A DNA stretch of 64,000 nt from AP-15 sp963724435 (GCA_963724435.1 CAVRUN010000014.1:184873-248872); one strand, 5' to 3'. Counted from the first letter of the stretch, positions 35,097 to 45,043 are shown. The notes: generated by a model not told the origin, from the letters alone. Program-made: numbers and translations.

Positions 35097-37928
35097 TTAA
35101 GCGGCGAGGGCTGCGGTTACGAGCTGCGCCTGTTCCTCGACATGGCGCTTGAACAGGCCAGTCGCGGGCGAGGCCGCCTCGGCGCGGCCAACAAAGCGCG
35201 GGCGCTTGGCGGCGATGTCGAGACCGGCCAAAACCCGCTCGATACGCCGGTCAACAAAATTCCACGCGCCCATATTCTGGGGTTCTTCCTGGCACCACAC
35301 GATCTCGGCATCGGGCCATCGCGCCAGTACCCGAGCTAGGGTATTGAACGGAAATGGATAGAGCTGCTCGACCCGCACCAACGCCACCCGATCGTCGCCG
35401 CTCGCGATCCGCGCCTTTAGTAAATCGAAATAGACCTTGCCCGAGCATAACACGACGCGGCGGATCTGATCGTCGGCCACGATCGTTCCGGTCTCGCCGA
35501 TCACTCGGTGGAATGAGCTTCCCGATCCCAATTCGTCGAGCGAGGAGGCCACCTCCTTGGCGCGCAACAAAGATTTAGGCGTGAACACGACCAGCGGCTT
35601 TCGGAAGTTGCGCCGCACCTGGCGCCGCAGCGCGTGGAAATAATTGGCCGCAGTCGTCAGGTTGCAGACCTGGATGTTGTCTTCGGCGCAGAGCTGCAAA
35701 TAGCGCTCAATCCGGGCCGAGGAATGCTCCGGCCCCTGCCCTTCGTAGCCATGCGGCAGCAGTAACACGAGACCGCTCATGCGCAGCCACTTTGCCTCGC
35801 CGGCGGTGAGGAACTGGTCGATGATGACTTGGGCGCCGTTGGCGAAATCGCCAAACTGCGCTTCCCACAGCACCAGAGTGGACGGGTCGGCGAGGCTGTA
35901 GCCGTATTCGAACCCGACGACGCCCGCCTCCGACAACGGGCTATCGATGATTTCGAAGGGCGCTTGACCCGCCCGCACATGATTGATCGGGACATAGCGC
36001 TGTTCGCTCTCCTGATCGATCAACACCGCGTGCCGGTGCGAGAAGGTGCCGCGCCCGCTGTCCTGACCCGACATTCGGACATGCGTACCCTCGGCACAGA
36101 GCGAGGCGATCGCCAGAGCCTCGGCCGTGGCCCAATCGATGCCCTCCCCGCTCTCGATCGCGGCCCGCTTGGCCTCGAGCTGCCGGGCGATCTTGGGATT
36201 GAGGCGAAATCTCTCAGGCGCCGTGACCAGCCCGCGCCCGAGCTGTTGCAGCAACTCGCTATCGACACCGGTGTCGCCGCGGCGGTCATCGTCGGGGGCT
36301 TCGCCAAGCCCGGCCCAGGCACCCTCGAGCCAATCGGCCTTGTTCGGGCGATAGCTTTTCGCCGCCTCGAATTCGCTTTCGAGCCGGGCGACAAACCGGG
36401 CCGCCATTGCCTCGGCCTCGCCCTCGGGGATCACGCCTTCCGCGACCAGGCGCTGGGCGTAGAGCTGCCGGGTTGTCGGATGGCGCGCGATCGTGCGGTA
36501 CATCAATGGCTGGGTAAAGGCCGGCTCGTCACCCTCATTGTGGCCATGGCGGCGGTAGCAAAACAGATCGATGACAACATCCTTGCCGAATTGATGGCGG
36601 TAATCGGCGGCGGCCTTGGCGACTTCGACGACCGCCTCCGGATCATCGCCGTTGACGTGAAAAATCGGCGCTTGCACGCCTTTCGCGACATCCGATGGGT
36701 AGGGGCTCGACCGCGCCGCGGAGGGCGCCGTGGTGAACCCGATCTGGTTGTTGACGATGACGTGGATCGTCCCGCCGGTGCAAAAGCCGGTCAGCTCCGA
36801 CAACTCCAGCAACTCGGCAACCAGCCCTTGACCGGCAAAAGCGGCGTCACCATGCATCAGGATTCCGGCGACTTCCCGCCGCGTCTCGTCGCCGCGCTGC
36901 TGCTGCTTGGCGCGCACCTTGCCGAGCACGACCGGGTTGACCGCTTCGAGATGCGACGGGTTGGCGGTCAACGACAGATGCACGGTGGTCCCGTCAACCT
37001 CACGGTCAGCCGAGGTGCCGAGGTGGTATTTGACGTCGCCCGAGCCGTGAACATGCTCGGGATTGGTCGAGTTGCCCTGAAACTCGGAAAAGATCGCGGC
37101 ATAGGGCTTGCCGACAAAGTTGGCGAGCACGTTGAGCCGGCCGCGGTGCGGCATGCCGATCACAAACTCCTCGACCCCGAGCTCGCTGCCGCGCCGCAAG
37201 ATCGCCTCGAGCGCCGGCATCAGCAATTCCGCGCCCTCGATGCCAAAACGCTTGGTGCCGGTATAACGGCGATCGAGAAACCGCTCGAACGTCTCGGTCG
37301 TCGTCAGAATTTCGAGAACATTCTTCTTTTCGGCGGTCGAAAGGCCGTGGCGGCCCTGCCGGCGCTCGAATTTCTCCTGGATCCAGGCGCGTTCAGCCGG
37401 CACTTGGATGTGCATATACTCGACGCCGATCTTGCCGCAGTAGGTCTGGCGCAGAATGTCGATAATCTCGCGCAAGCTGGCGCGCTCGCGGTCGAAGATG
37501 CCGGCGAGAAAGATCTCGCGATCGAGATCGGCTTTGCTAAAGCCGTAGCTGCGGTAATCGAGTTCGGGATAAGGGCCGCGCTTATCGAGGCCCAGCGGAT
37601 CGAGATCGGCTTCGAGATGCCCGCGCACCCGGTAGGCGCGGATCAGTTGCAGCGCGTGGATCGAGTCGGCGGTTACTTGGCGCAGAGCCGCTTCGTCGAG
37701 CGGCGCCGGCGCGGTTGCGCCATTGCTCGGCCGCCGCTCTGCCGGCTTTTCCCAACCGGGTGTGCGCAACTGCGCGAGTGCAGCCGACCCGTCGTCGCCG
37801 ATTTCGGCAAAAAACCGCCGCCAGCTTTCGTCGACAGAGCCAGGGTCGTCGAGAAAGCGGGCGTACAGGTCGGCCATATATTCGGCGTTGGCGCCGGAGA
37901 GAAAACTTGCGCCGTCGATATCAGCCAT
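35097..37928 (-). CDS. sucA: 2-oxoglutarate dehydrogenase E1
   Basis: 943 residues from the ATG at 37928 (MADIDGASFLSGANAEYM); an ATG eight codons earlier is also possible. The N-terminal segment with YMADLYARFLDDPGSVDESW is typical of E1o. The thiamine-diphosphate site includes GDAAFAGQGLVAE and VNNQIGFTT. RGTFSHRHAVLIDQE and LPHGYEGQGPEHSSARIER are conserved. It decarboxylates 2-oxoglutarate and succinylates the lipoyl group of SucB. It forms an operon with sucB. Confidence 0.96.
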   Translation of the reverse strand: MADIDGASFLSGANAEYMADLYARFLDDPGSVDESWRRFFAEIGDDGSAALAQLRTPGWEKPAERRPSNGATAPAPLDEAALRQVTADSIHALQLIRAYRVRGHLEADLDPLGLDKRGPYPELDYRSYGFSKADLDREIFLAGIFDRERASLREIIDILRQTYCGKIGVEYMHIQVPAERAWIQEKFERRQGRHGLSTAEKKNVLEILTTTETFERFLDRRYTGTKRFGIEGAELLMPALEAILRRGSELGVEEFVIGMPHRGRLNVLANFVGKPYAAIFSEFQGNSTNPEHVHGSGDVKYHLGTSADREVDGTTVHLSLTANPSHLEAVNPVVLGKVRAKQQQRGDETRREVAGILMHGDAAFAGQGLVAELLELSELTGFCTGGTIHVIVNNQIGFTTAPSAARSSPYPSDVAKGVQAPIFHVNGDDPEAVVEVAKAAADYRHQFGKDVVIDLFCYRRHGHNEGDEPAFTQPLMYRTIARHPTTRQLYAQRLVAEGVIPEGEAEAMAARFVARLESEFEAAKSYRPNKADWLEGAWAGLGEAPDDDRRGDTGVDSELLQQLGRGLVTAPERFRLNPKIARQLEAKRAAIESGEGIDWATAEALAIASLCAEGTHVRMSGQDSGRGTFSHRHAVLIDQESEQRYVPINHVRAGQAPFEIIDSPLSEAGVVGFEYGYSLADPSTLVLWEAQFGDFANGAQVIIDQFLTAGEAKWLRMSGLVLLLPHGYEGQGPEHSSARIERYLQLCAEDNIQVCNLTTAANYFHALRRQVRRNFRKPLVVFTPKSLLRAKEVASSLDELGSGSSFHRVIGETGTIVADDQIRRVVLCSGKVYFDLLKARIASGDDRVALVRVEQLYPFPFNTLARVLARWPDAEIVWCQEEPQNMGAWNFVDRRIERVLAGLDIAAKRPRFVGRAEAASPATGLFKRHVEEQAQLVTAALAA

Positions 37929-38557
37929 CAGCAACTCTGAACTTATTCCCATGCGCGGAAGTCCGGGACCGATCCTTTATCGGAACCGGCTCTCGTCGGT
38001 GCAAGATATAGAGAGCGAAAGTCGAAACTTCCGTGCGAATTATGCCTTTGTGCCCTGCGCGAACCCGCCGCGTGGGATAATCGGGAGTTCCCCGGGACGG
38101 ATTGAGGGTCAGCAGATCGGTGTCGCCGCTCACCGGCGAGGTGGCGTGGCCATCGACCCCAGCTCCAACTTATCATCTGTGGGATTGCGGCAAGCCGTAA
38201 TCCGCCTGGAAATTCTGACCATTTCGGCGGCGCAAATCTCTCCCGGAACGCCGCCAGGCATCCGATCAGCCGCATCTCCAAAGCGATGGCGCGAAACTTT
38301 CAATCCAAAAACATCTCCATATAACCAGGTACTTACGGCTTCGAGAGCAAGTTTCCGCCGGACAAGCAATCCGACGGGTGCAGCGAACTGTGCAACGCGT
38401 TCAATCGGATCACGGGCAGGCGCCTCGGTCGCGGAGAAGACGGCGCTTTCATCGGCACCGCGCTGAGCGTGTACAGGCTTACAGTCGCCTGAATTATTTT
38501 ACCTTAACTATACTACCTAAGGACTTTGTAAGAACGGAATGGGATAAAACACGGCGG
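37929..38557. other. Intergenic region between sucA and an aldo/keto reductase gene
   Basis: 629 bp between divergently transcribed genes, so promoters of both are expected here. An AT-rich stretch at 38490-38520 contains TATACT (38509-38514), a -10-like hexamer about 45 bp before the reductase start; no -35 partner is obvious. Open frames crossing the region look spurious. No RNA gene is seen. Confidence 0.45.
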
Positions 38558-39556
38558 ATGGAAGCGTTCGAAACCCGCCGGATCGGGCGTACCGCGATCG
38601 AGGTAACAACGCTCGGGCTTGGTTGCGCAACGCTTGGTGGGACCCGCCTAGGGGTCGGTCGCGAGGAAGCAGAAGCGATCGTTCGTGCGGCCTGGGCGGG
38701 CGGGGTGCGCTACATGGATACCGCGCCCTTCTATGGCTTTGGTCAGGCCGAGCGGTGCGTCGGCGACGCAATGCGGGGTGTGCCCCGCGATAATTGGGTG
38801 CTGTCGACAAAGGTCGGTCGCCTGCTGCGCCCGCGATCAAAACCGGTCCAGCCAGGCGATCACCCGATGCCGTTCGAGGTCGCGTACGACTATTCGTACG
38901 ACGGTATCATGCGGTCGTTCGAAGACAGTCTGCAGCGGCTGGGCCTAGCGCGGATCGACATCCTCTACGTCCATGACATAGGCGCGAGAACCCACGGCCG
39001 CGCGGCTCATCCGGAACTGATGCGTACCTTGCGCGAAAGCGGGTATCGCGCATTGGAGGGCCTACGGGCTGCCGGTACCGTGCGGGCCATCGGGATCGGG
39101 GTCAACGAGCGGGAGGTCCTGCTCGAAGCGCTGGAATGGGGCGCCTGGGACGTTTTTCTGCTGGCCGGCCGATATACGCTGCTCGAACAAACCCCAATCG
39201 AGGATTTGCTGCCGAAATGCCTCGAAGCGGGCGTCTCGATCGTGGTTGGCGGGCCACTGAACTCCGGCATTTTAGCCGGGCGCGAAACCTGGAACTACGC
39301 GCCGGCGCCGCCCGAGATCACCGCCCGCGTCGAGGCTATTCGGGCGGTTTGCGACAGAAACGGGGTGCCGCTTGCCGCCGCTGCCTTGCAATTCCCGCTG
39401 GCCCATCCGGCGGTCGCAGCGATCATCCCGGGACCGCGCAACGTCGCCGAGTTCGCCGCTAATCTCGAATTGTGGCGGCGCCCAATCCCCGCAGCATTAT
39501 GGGCGGAGCTGCGGCAAGCCGGATTGCTTCATCCGCAGGCGCCGACGCCAAGCTAG
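38558..39556 (+). CDS. Aldo/keto reductase (aldose dehydrogenase-like)
   Basis: 332 residues from the ATG at 38558 (MEAFETRRIGRTAIEVTTLG). The catalytic tetrad is visible: Asp in YMDTAPFYG, Tyr in FYGFGQAE, Lys in LSTKVGRLL, and His in ILYVHDIGA. The sequence resembles D-threo-aldose 1-dehydrogenase/L-fucose dehydrogenase-type AKRs (YDYSYDGIMRSFEDSLQRLG). It oxidises or reduces a sugar or aldehyde with NAD(P). It stands alone, convergent with the CoA-transferase gene. Confidence 0.87.
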   Translation: MEAFETRRIGRTAIEVTTLGLGCATLGGTRLGVGREEAEAIVRAAWAGGVRYMDTAPFYGFGQAERCVGDAMRGVPRDNWVLSTKVGRLLRPRSKPVQPGDHPMPFEVAYDYSYDGIMRSFEDSLQRLGLARIDILYVHDIGARTHGRAAHPELMRTLRESGYRALEGLRAAGTVRAIGIGVNEREVLLEALEWGAWDVFLLAGRYTLLEQTPIEDLLPKCLEAGVSIVVGGPLNSGILAGRETWNYAPAPPEITARVEAIRAVCDRNGVPLAAAALQFPLAHPAVAAIIPGPRNVAEFAANLELWRRPIPAALWAELRQAGLLHPQAPTPS

Positions 39557-39636
39557 CAGGTCGTCACCCGCCGGAGATCATTCGACCTTTTGCGCCGGTG
39601 ACGGCGATATTGTGCTTCGGTTCGCCGGGTGCCTGG

Positions 39637-42249
39637 TCAGATCACCCCCTCTTCCGCGAGCCGCTCGACTTCGCTAGCGGTTCGCCCGAGCAATTCGGTC
39701 AAGACCCACACATTGTCCTCGCCGTAGCAGGGTGCTCCGCGATTGGTCGGACCGCCGATATAGGCAGGAGTGGCGCTGAACTTCATCGGTAATTCATAGA
39801 TCGGCCATGTGCCGATCTTGGTGCCAGTGACCTCGGTCAGCCATTTCAGGTGGCGCAGCTGCGGATCGGTCTCAACCCGGTCCTCGGCGTTCTGGCAGAC
39901 CCCGGCCGGCACGCCGGCGCGCTGCAGCCGCATCATGCAGTCGTAGCAATCCAAAGTGCGGGTCCAAGAGTTGACGGTGCAATCGAGCGCATCCTGATGC
40001 TGCAAACGGTGCTCGAGCGTGTCGAAGCGGTGATCGTCGAGCCACTCGCGGTGGCTGGCGATCTCGGCCAAGGCACGCCATTCGGGATCGCTAAAACAGG
40101 CAATCGCGATCCAGCAATCCTTGCCCTGACAGCGATAAGCGCCATGCGGGGCAGCGGGTTTATAGGGCGAGCGGTTGCCGTAGCGCCGCCATTCGCGGTC
40201 ATTGGCCGACCAATCGAGGATTGTGGCACCGGTCAGGAAGATCCCCGACTCGCATTGCGAAGCGTCGATCCACTGGCCTTCGCCGGTGCGCTCGCGATGA
40301 TAAATCGCGCCGAGCAATGCCAGCGCGTAACCATAGGCGCCCATCCAGTCGAGATAGGAGTACCCCCAGCCCACCGGCATGGCGGGCTCGGGCAAGCCCG
40401 ACATTTCGCCTTGCCCGCCAAAAGCGGCGGCGACCGGGCCGACCGTGCGCATCCGGCCATAGGTGCCGTGCGCCCCCATGCCCGATTGCTGGATGTAGAT
40501 GACGTCGGGCCGGATCGACTTCATCACATCGTAGCCGAGCCCAAGGCGCTGCAACACGCCGGGCGAAAACCCTTCGGCGACGACATCGCAGACCCGCACC
40601 AAATCCTTGGCGATCTGCAATCCCTTGGGATGGCGGATGTTCAGCGAGATGCCACGCTTGCCGGCATTCTTGTTGTTGAACTGGCCGCCCATATCAGCGT
40701 CCCTGACACTCGGCAACGGGCCGGTCGCGGCGTCGCGCGCGCTGCGGCCGCCGATCGGCGCCATCGCCGCCAACCGCGTGTCGGGATTGTCTTTCCACTC
40801 GACCTTGAAGCTCTCGGCGCCCATCGCCGCCAAAAAACGGGTGCCGCCGGCCGAGGCGAGAAACCACGCGAAGTCGAGGATTTTGATGCCTTGCAGGGGG
40901 AAAGGCTTGTTATGCAAGGCCGAGACGCGCGGGTTCGCGACCCGGCGCGGTTCGGCCGGCACGCTCGGCCGCCGCTTTGCTCCACCGAGAATTGTGGCTG
41001 TGTCCTCACCGAGCAGCGGGGCACGCCTGCCGACCTGCCAGCTGGTCTTGTTGCTGAGCCATTTGCTGGTCGGATAGCGGTAGCTTCGGCCCTGTTCGGG
41101 ATGCGGCACGTCGGCAAAGGTGCCGCGCGTCAACCAATGCTCGTCGAGCGCGTTCTCGTGGGGTTTGCGCAATGGCGCCCACAACAGCCCCGAATCCTGC
41201 GCATCGCGCCACGGCATGTCCTTATAGGTCCAGGCGCGGACAAAGCGCTGCACGACATCGAGCATATGCGCCCGTCTCTCGTCACTCCCCGCAGTGCCGG
41301 GCACTTGCCGCCCGCGCAAATCGGCGTCGGGCGGCGGCGGCTCCAGATCGGCCTCAGCGCTGTATTTCGCCAGCAGCGGCACCAAATTCTTCAGGTCACG
41401 CGCGCCCATGCCGTGGGTGATGAACCAGCGCCCGTCCTTGGTGTGGCAAATGCCCGGCGAGTGATTGGGAAACTCTGCGGCATGGCGGTTGGTCAGCCGC
41501 CATAGCGGGACCCGCCGCATGACCCAATACATGATGTCCTGCTCGGGGTTCTTTGAGACTGCCTCGTGAATGGCGACTGCTACGTCCTGGCCTTCCCCGC
41601 TGCGTTCGCGATGGATCAGTGCTGCGATGATGCCGGTTGCCAATTGCTCGCCGGCGATATGATATGCGTGCCAGATTTGCGGCGCGATCGGCGGGGTGTC
41701 GTATTCGAGGTTGGGGTCGGGGTCGTAGCCGCAATTCATCATGACGCCGCCGAGCGCCAGATGAATTAAATCCGAACTCTTGAAATCCGCCCACGGCCCG
41801 TCTTCTCCAAAGGGCGTGATCCGCGCCATCACCAGCTGGGGAAAGCGCGCGTTGGTTTCGCCACGGTCGAGTCCGAGCGCCTGGTTCAACGCGCCGCAGC
41901 TGGCATCCAACAGGACATCTGCGCCCCCTAGAAGACCCAGCAGATGCTCGCGCGCTCTCGGGTCAGGCAGATCGAGAACAACCGATTTTTTGTTTCGATT
42001 GTAATTCCAGAAGAACAGCGAACGCTCGATACCCGGCTGGTCTTCTAGAAACGGGCCGATCCGCCGCGTCGCATTGCCTTCGGGTGGTTCGACTTTGACC
42101 ACCTCGGCGCCGAGCCCGGCGAGCAGCAGCCCAGTGTATTCGGCGCGTTCGTCAGCGATCTCGATCACGCGGATCCCCGCCAGCATTCCGGGACCGGCGT
42201 TACCCATCATCTCGCCCGGGCCCCGCGAGATCTTAACTTCGTCCGACAT
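39637..42249 (-). CDS. Fused double CoA-transferase, family III (CaiB/BaiF)
   Basis: 870 residues, about twice the length of a normal family III enzyme. Domain 1 (about 20-430) opens LAGIRVIEIADERAEYTG and has the catalytic-Asp region FKSSDLIHLALGGV. Domain 2 (about 460-860) opens LQGIKILDFAWFLASAGG, but its equivalent region reads RTVGPVAAAFGG with no Asp. This mirrors heterodimeric relatives in which one subunit is inactive. It moves CoA between organic acids; the acid is unknown. GGGAGAAA precedes the ATG. No acyl-CoA dehydrogenase or hydratase gene is adjacent. Confidence 0.88.
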   Translation of the reverse strand: MSDEVKISRGPGEMMGNAGPGMLAGIRVIEIADERAEYTGLLLAGLGAEVVKVEPPEGNATRRIGPFLEDQPGIERSLFFWNYNRNKKSVVLDLPDPRAREHLLGLLGGADVLLDASCGALNQALGLDRGETNARFPQLVMARITPFGEDGPWADFKSSDLIHLALGGVMMNCGYDPDPNLEYDTPPIAPQIWHAYHIAGEQLATGIIAALIHRERSGEGQDVAVAIHEAVSKNPEQDIMYWVMRRVPLWRLTNRHAAEFPNHSPGICHTKDGRWFITHGMGARDLKNLVPLLAKYSAEADLEPPPPDADLRGRQVPGTAGSDERRAHMLDVVQRFVRAWTYKDMPWRDAQDSGLLWAPLRKPHENALDEHWLTRGTFADVPHPEQGRSYRYPTSKWLSNKTSWQVGRRAPLLGEDTATILGGAKRRPSVPAEPRRVANPRVSALHNKPFPLQGIKILDFAWFLASAGGTRFLAAMGAESFKVEWKDNPDTRLAAMAPIGGRSARDAATGPLPSVRDADMGGQFNNKNAGKRGISLNIRHPKGLQIAKDLVRVCDVVAEGFSPGVLQRLGLGYDVMKSIRPDVIYIQQSGMGAHGTYGRMRTVGPVAAAFGGQGEMSGLPEPAMPVGWGYSYLDWMGAYGYALALLGAIYHRERTGEGQWIDASQCESGIFLTGATILDWSANDREWRRYGNRSPYKPAAPHGAYRCQGKDCWIAIACFSDPEWRALAEIASHREWLDDHRFDTLEHRLQHQDALDCTVNSWTRTLDCYDCMMRLQRAGVPAGVCQNAEDRVETDPQLRHLKWLTEVTGTKIGTWPIYELPMKFSATPAYIGGPTNRGAPCYGEDNVWVLTELLGRTASEVERLAEEGVI

Positions 42250-42660
42250 GGCGTTTTCTCCCGATTGGGAACCAGGACCTAACTCGGCGCTGGCTAAGAA
42301 GTGGCTGCCGATTGTGGTCTACGGGGCGGTGATGTCAACTTGACGGTTACGGGTTTGGTCAGGTGTCGCCGGCAATCAATTACGTCGAGGATTTGGTCGC
42401 CCAACGTTACGTCGCCCGCGTATTGACGGCGACGATGATCGGCTGAGCCCCCGAATTGGGGAGCCTCAATCGATCCCACCTACCAAGCCGATCGTGCCCG
42501 GCTTTGATGCTGCCATCCTGCATCCCGCCTGCTTGACATGATCACCCGCGCCTCGGACATCGCTATCGAGCAGCAAGCGCGGTAGCTTTAACACGGCATC
42601 CCCTCAATCCGGCGACCCCGGAGCCTCGATCGTGTAAGCCTGCAAGCGCGGTGCTCCTCC
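42250..42660. other. Intergenic region, divergent promoters expected
   Basis: 411 bp between the CoA-transferase gene (minus) and an aldo/keto reductase gene (plus). Only short frames without family resemblance occur. No terminator or RNA gene is recognised. Confidence 0.4.
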
Positions 42661-43662
42661 ATGGAACGTCACAAATTCGGCAATTCCGATCTCACCGTTT
42701 CGGCGATCGGGCTCGGCTGTTATGGCATGTCGGGTGCCTACGGTCCGGCGGACGACGCAGAGTTGATCGCCACCATTCGCCGCGCCCTCGATCTCGGCAT
42801 CAATTTTCTCGACACATCGGCCAGCTATGGCGAAGGCCACAATCATCGCTTGATCGGCGAAGCGATCCGCGGCCGCCGAGATGAGGTTGTCATCCACTCG
42901 AAGAGCGGCAGCCCGCGCGACGGTGGCCCAGACGCGGTGCACGGTGGCGGCGATCCGCGTTATCTGCGTCAAACCTGCGAGCAAAGCTTGAAGAATCTTG
43001 GGGTGGAGACGCTCGATGTCTTTTGCATGTCGCGCGTCGACCCGAACGTGCCGATTGAGGAGAGCGTCGGCGGCATGGCCGAACTCGTCAGCGAGGGCAA
43101 GACCCGTTTCATCTCGCTCTCGGAGTGCTCGGCCGAATCGCTGAGGCGGGGCGGCGCCGTTCATCCGCTTGTTTCGCTGCAGATGGAGTATTCGCTTTTC
43201 TCGCGCGACGCGGAAGAGCAGGGCCAACTCCGGGCTTGCAATGAACTCGGCATGGCAATGATGGCCTATGCCGTGCTTGGGCGCGGGCTTCTGAGCAACC
43301 AGCTTCCCAAAGCGGAGGAATTGGCGCCGCACGACGTTCGCCAGAGGCTCCCACGCTTTCAGAGTGTTCACATCGACAAGAATCTCGGACTCCGCTCGGC
43401 GCTTGAGGGCATTGCGCGCCGCAAGAACGCGACCCTCGCCCAGCTCGCAATCGCCTGGCCCATGGCCGAGGGAAAGCGCGTGGGAGTCTTTATCGTCCCG
43501 ATACCCGGCGCCAAATCGCGCAACCACCTCGAGGAGAACGCGCGTGCGGCGGAGATTGTGCTGATGGCCGAGGATCTGGCGGAGATCGACCGCATCGTCC
43601 CGCCCGGCGCCGCGTCCGGCACTCGATACCCGACAGGACAAATGCAGCGGTTGAATATGTGA
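42661..43662 (+). CDS. Aldo/keto reductase with altered catalytic tetrad
   Basis: 333 residues of the AKR13-like group (opening FGNSDLTVSAIGLGCYGMSG). Asp and Tyr of the tetrad are present (INFLDTSASYGEGHNH), as is Lys (VVIHSKSG). The fourth residue, normally His in a sequence like YQHRVDPN, is Ser here: FCMSRVDPNVPIEE. The C-terminal NADP-site motif IVPIPGAKSRNHLEEN is normal. The change may alter rate or substrate class. It is followed about 160 bp later by a VOC-family gene on the same strand. Confidence 0.85.
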   Translation: MERHKFGNSDLTVSAIGLGCYGMSGAYGPADDAELIATIRRALDLGINFLDTSASYGEGHNHRLIGEAIRGRRDEVVIHSKSGSPRDGGPDAVHGGGDPRYLRQTCEQSLKNLGVETLDVFCMSRVDPNVPIEESVGGMAELVSEGKTRFISLSECSAESLRRGGAVHPLVSLQMEYSLFSRDAEEQGQLRACNELGMAMMAYAVLGRGLLSNQLPKAEELAPHDVRQRLPRFQSVHIDKNLGLRSALEGIARRKNATLAQLAIAWPMAEGKRVGVFIVPIPGAKSRNHLEENARAAEIVLMAEDLAEIDRIVPPGAASGTRYPTGQMQRLNM

Positions 43663-43822
43663 AGTGCGAGTCTCCGCTGGCCGCGCCGCTGAGGGTTCGC
43701 TAAAAGAGCGGCTGAGACCGCCCCACAAGCCAATCAGCCCACCCATCGCCGGGAAGCCGGATGTCCGCGAGCTTGTGGGGGCAGGTCGCGGGCGCATGTC
43801 ACGCTGATAAGGAGAGAATCAC

Positions 43823-44206
43823 ATGTTCAGCCATGTTATGGTCGGGAGTAACGACATCGCGCGATCAAAGAAATTCTACGACGCCCTATTTACCGCGATG
43901 GGCGCTCAGCCCGGTACCGAGGACGCCAGAGGCCGGTTAGCCTACACGCACAATGGCGGCCGTTTTATGGTGTCCAAGCCGATCGACGGCAAGCCGGCCA
44001 GCCACGCGAATGGCGGCACGATCGGCTTTACGATGAGCAGTCCCGAACAAGTCCAGGCATGGCACAAAGCCGGTCTCGCGAATGGCGGCAGTTCGATCGA
44101 GGACCCGCCCGGGGTGCGCCAAGGGGCTGCCGGACAGATGTATCTCGCTTATCTTCGCGATCCGGATGGCAACAAGCTGTGCGCGCTTCATCGCATGCCA
44201 GCCTGA
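43823..44206 (+). CDS. VOC-superfamily (glyoxalase/bleomycin-resistance-like) protein
   Basis: 127 residues with two beta-alpha-beta-beta-beta units. It opens MFSHVMVGSNDIARSKKFYD, has a possible metal ligand His in the first strand, and ends YLRDPDGNKLCALHRMP with the conserved DPDGN turn. Members are metal-dependent lyases, dioxygenases or binding proteins; none can be chosen here. AAGGAGAG precedes the ATG. A terminator follows at 44232. Confidence 0.85.
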   Translation: MFSHVMVGSNDIARSKKFYDALFTAMGAQPGTEDARGRLAYTHNGGRFMVSKPIDGKPASHANGGTIGFTMSSPEQVQAWHKAGLANGGSSIEDPPGVRQGAAGQMYLAYLRDPDGNKLCALHRMPA

Positions 44207-44231
44207 ATTATCGCGGATCAAAAACGACGGA

Positions 44232-44260
44232 GGGCCGTCCTTTTGGGGCGGCCCTTTTTT
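44232..44260 (+). terminator. Rho-independent terminator after the VOC gene
   Basis: GGGCCGTCC pairs with GGGGCGGCCC across a TTTT loop, one position being mismatched or wobble, and a T6 run follows at 44255-44260. Read the other way it has a short T-run after a few bases, so it may also serve the convergent reductase gene. Confidence 0.8.
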
Positions 44261-44286
44261 GCGTGGTTCTCTCTGCCGGTGTGCGA

Positions 44287-44983
44287 TCAGCGGTTTTGTA
44301 GCCGATAGCGGAGCCAAACCGCGCCGCCGTCCACAACCTCGCAGCTCATCAGCGTCATCGACGTGATCGGCGCCGCAACCGCGGCCTCCTTGTCGCTGGA
44401 GTCGAAGATGCTCGGCGCACCTTTCGCGCCGTCGATAGCGGGGCAGATCGCAACGCTGATCTCGTCGATCAGACCGGCCCGCAGAAAGGCCCCGTTCGAG
44501 CCGCCGCCGCCTTCGAGCAGCAGGCGTTCGATCCCGAACTCGCGATTCAGGATTTCCAGCGCCAATCTCAGATCGAGCTGCTGCGCGCCGGCAAAGACGT
44601 AGGAGACGCTATCCCGGCGCAGGCCCGCGAGATGGGCGTCGGAGACTTCCTCGGTCAACAACGCGATGATCGGGTCGCCACCGATATCGGACCGCCCCCA
44701 AGCGATCTTGCCTCGTGCATCAAGCGCGATGCCGTAGGCGGCGGCATCACGGCGGGCGAACCAAGAATTCCCGCGGATAGGCCTGATCGGTGTGACCGGG
44801 GTAAGCCTCGGCCTTCGCGTATTCACTGCCGGTGACGCGGCCGATGAGCCACGAGCCGCCGCCGAGCTGCTCATGTATGCGCTCGAACAGCCCCGCCATG
44901 CGGTTCTCGCCGGGCCGCCAGCGGCTGCCGAGAATGCGGCCGTCGACGCTCGCGTTCATGTGGCAGATTACGTACGGCTTCAT
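44287..44983 (-). pseudogene. RibD C-terminal-like reductase, frameshifted
   Basis: The 5' frame from the ATG at 44983 reads MKPYVICHMNASVDGRILGS and GSWLIGRVTGSEYAKAEAY, the start of a RibD-C/dihydrofolate-reductase-like protein, but ends soon after YPREFL. The remainder lies in another frame as WFARRDAAAYGIALDARGK, then RLLLEGGGGSNGAFLRAGL (the conserved EGG-x-x-x-N-x-xLL-like motif) to 44287. The switch lies near 44765-44775. Joined, the protein would be about 230 residues, normal for the family. It is either a recent pseudogene or a sequencing error; only one lesion is seen. Confidence 0.7.
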
Positions 44984-45043
44984 GTTTGCGTTTCCTGTCG
45001 CTTCCGCAGGACGGTCACCGAAACTCCTTAATACGCGACTTGC

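Noticed and set aside
35829..37940. 703-residue plus-strand open frame
   Set aside because: It lies antisense to sucA, which is unmistakable, and its residues show no family pattern. It is a GC-rich shadow frame.
38509..38514. TATACT as a promoter of the aldo/keto reductase gene
   Set aside because: No -35 hexamer at suitable spacing, so it is only mentioned in the intergenic entry.
39850..41505. 551-residue plus-strand open frame
   Set aside because: Antisense to the fused CoA-transferase, with Arg/His/Pro-rich arbitrary composition.
42604..43797. 397-residue minus-strand open frame
   Set aside because: Antisense to a clear aldo/keto reductase with the conserved family motifs on the plus strand.
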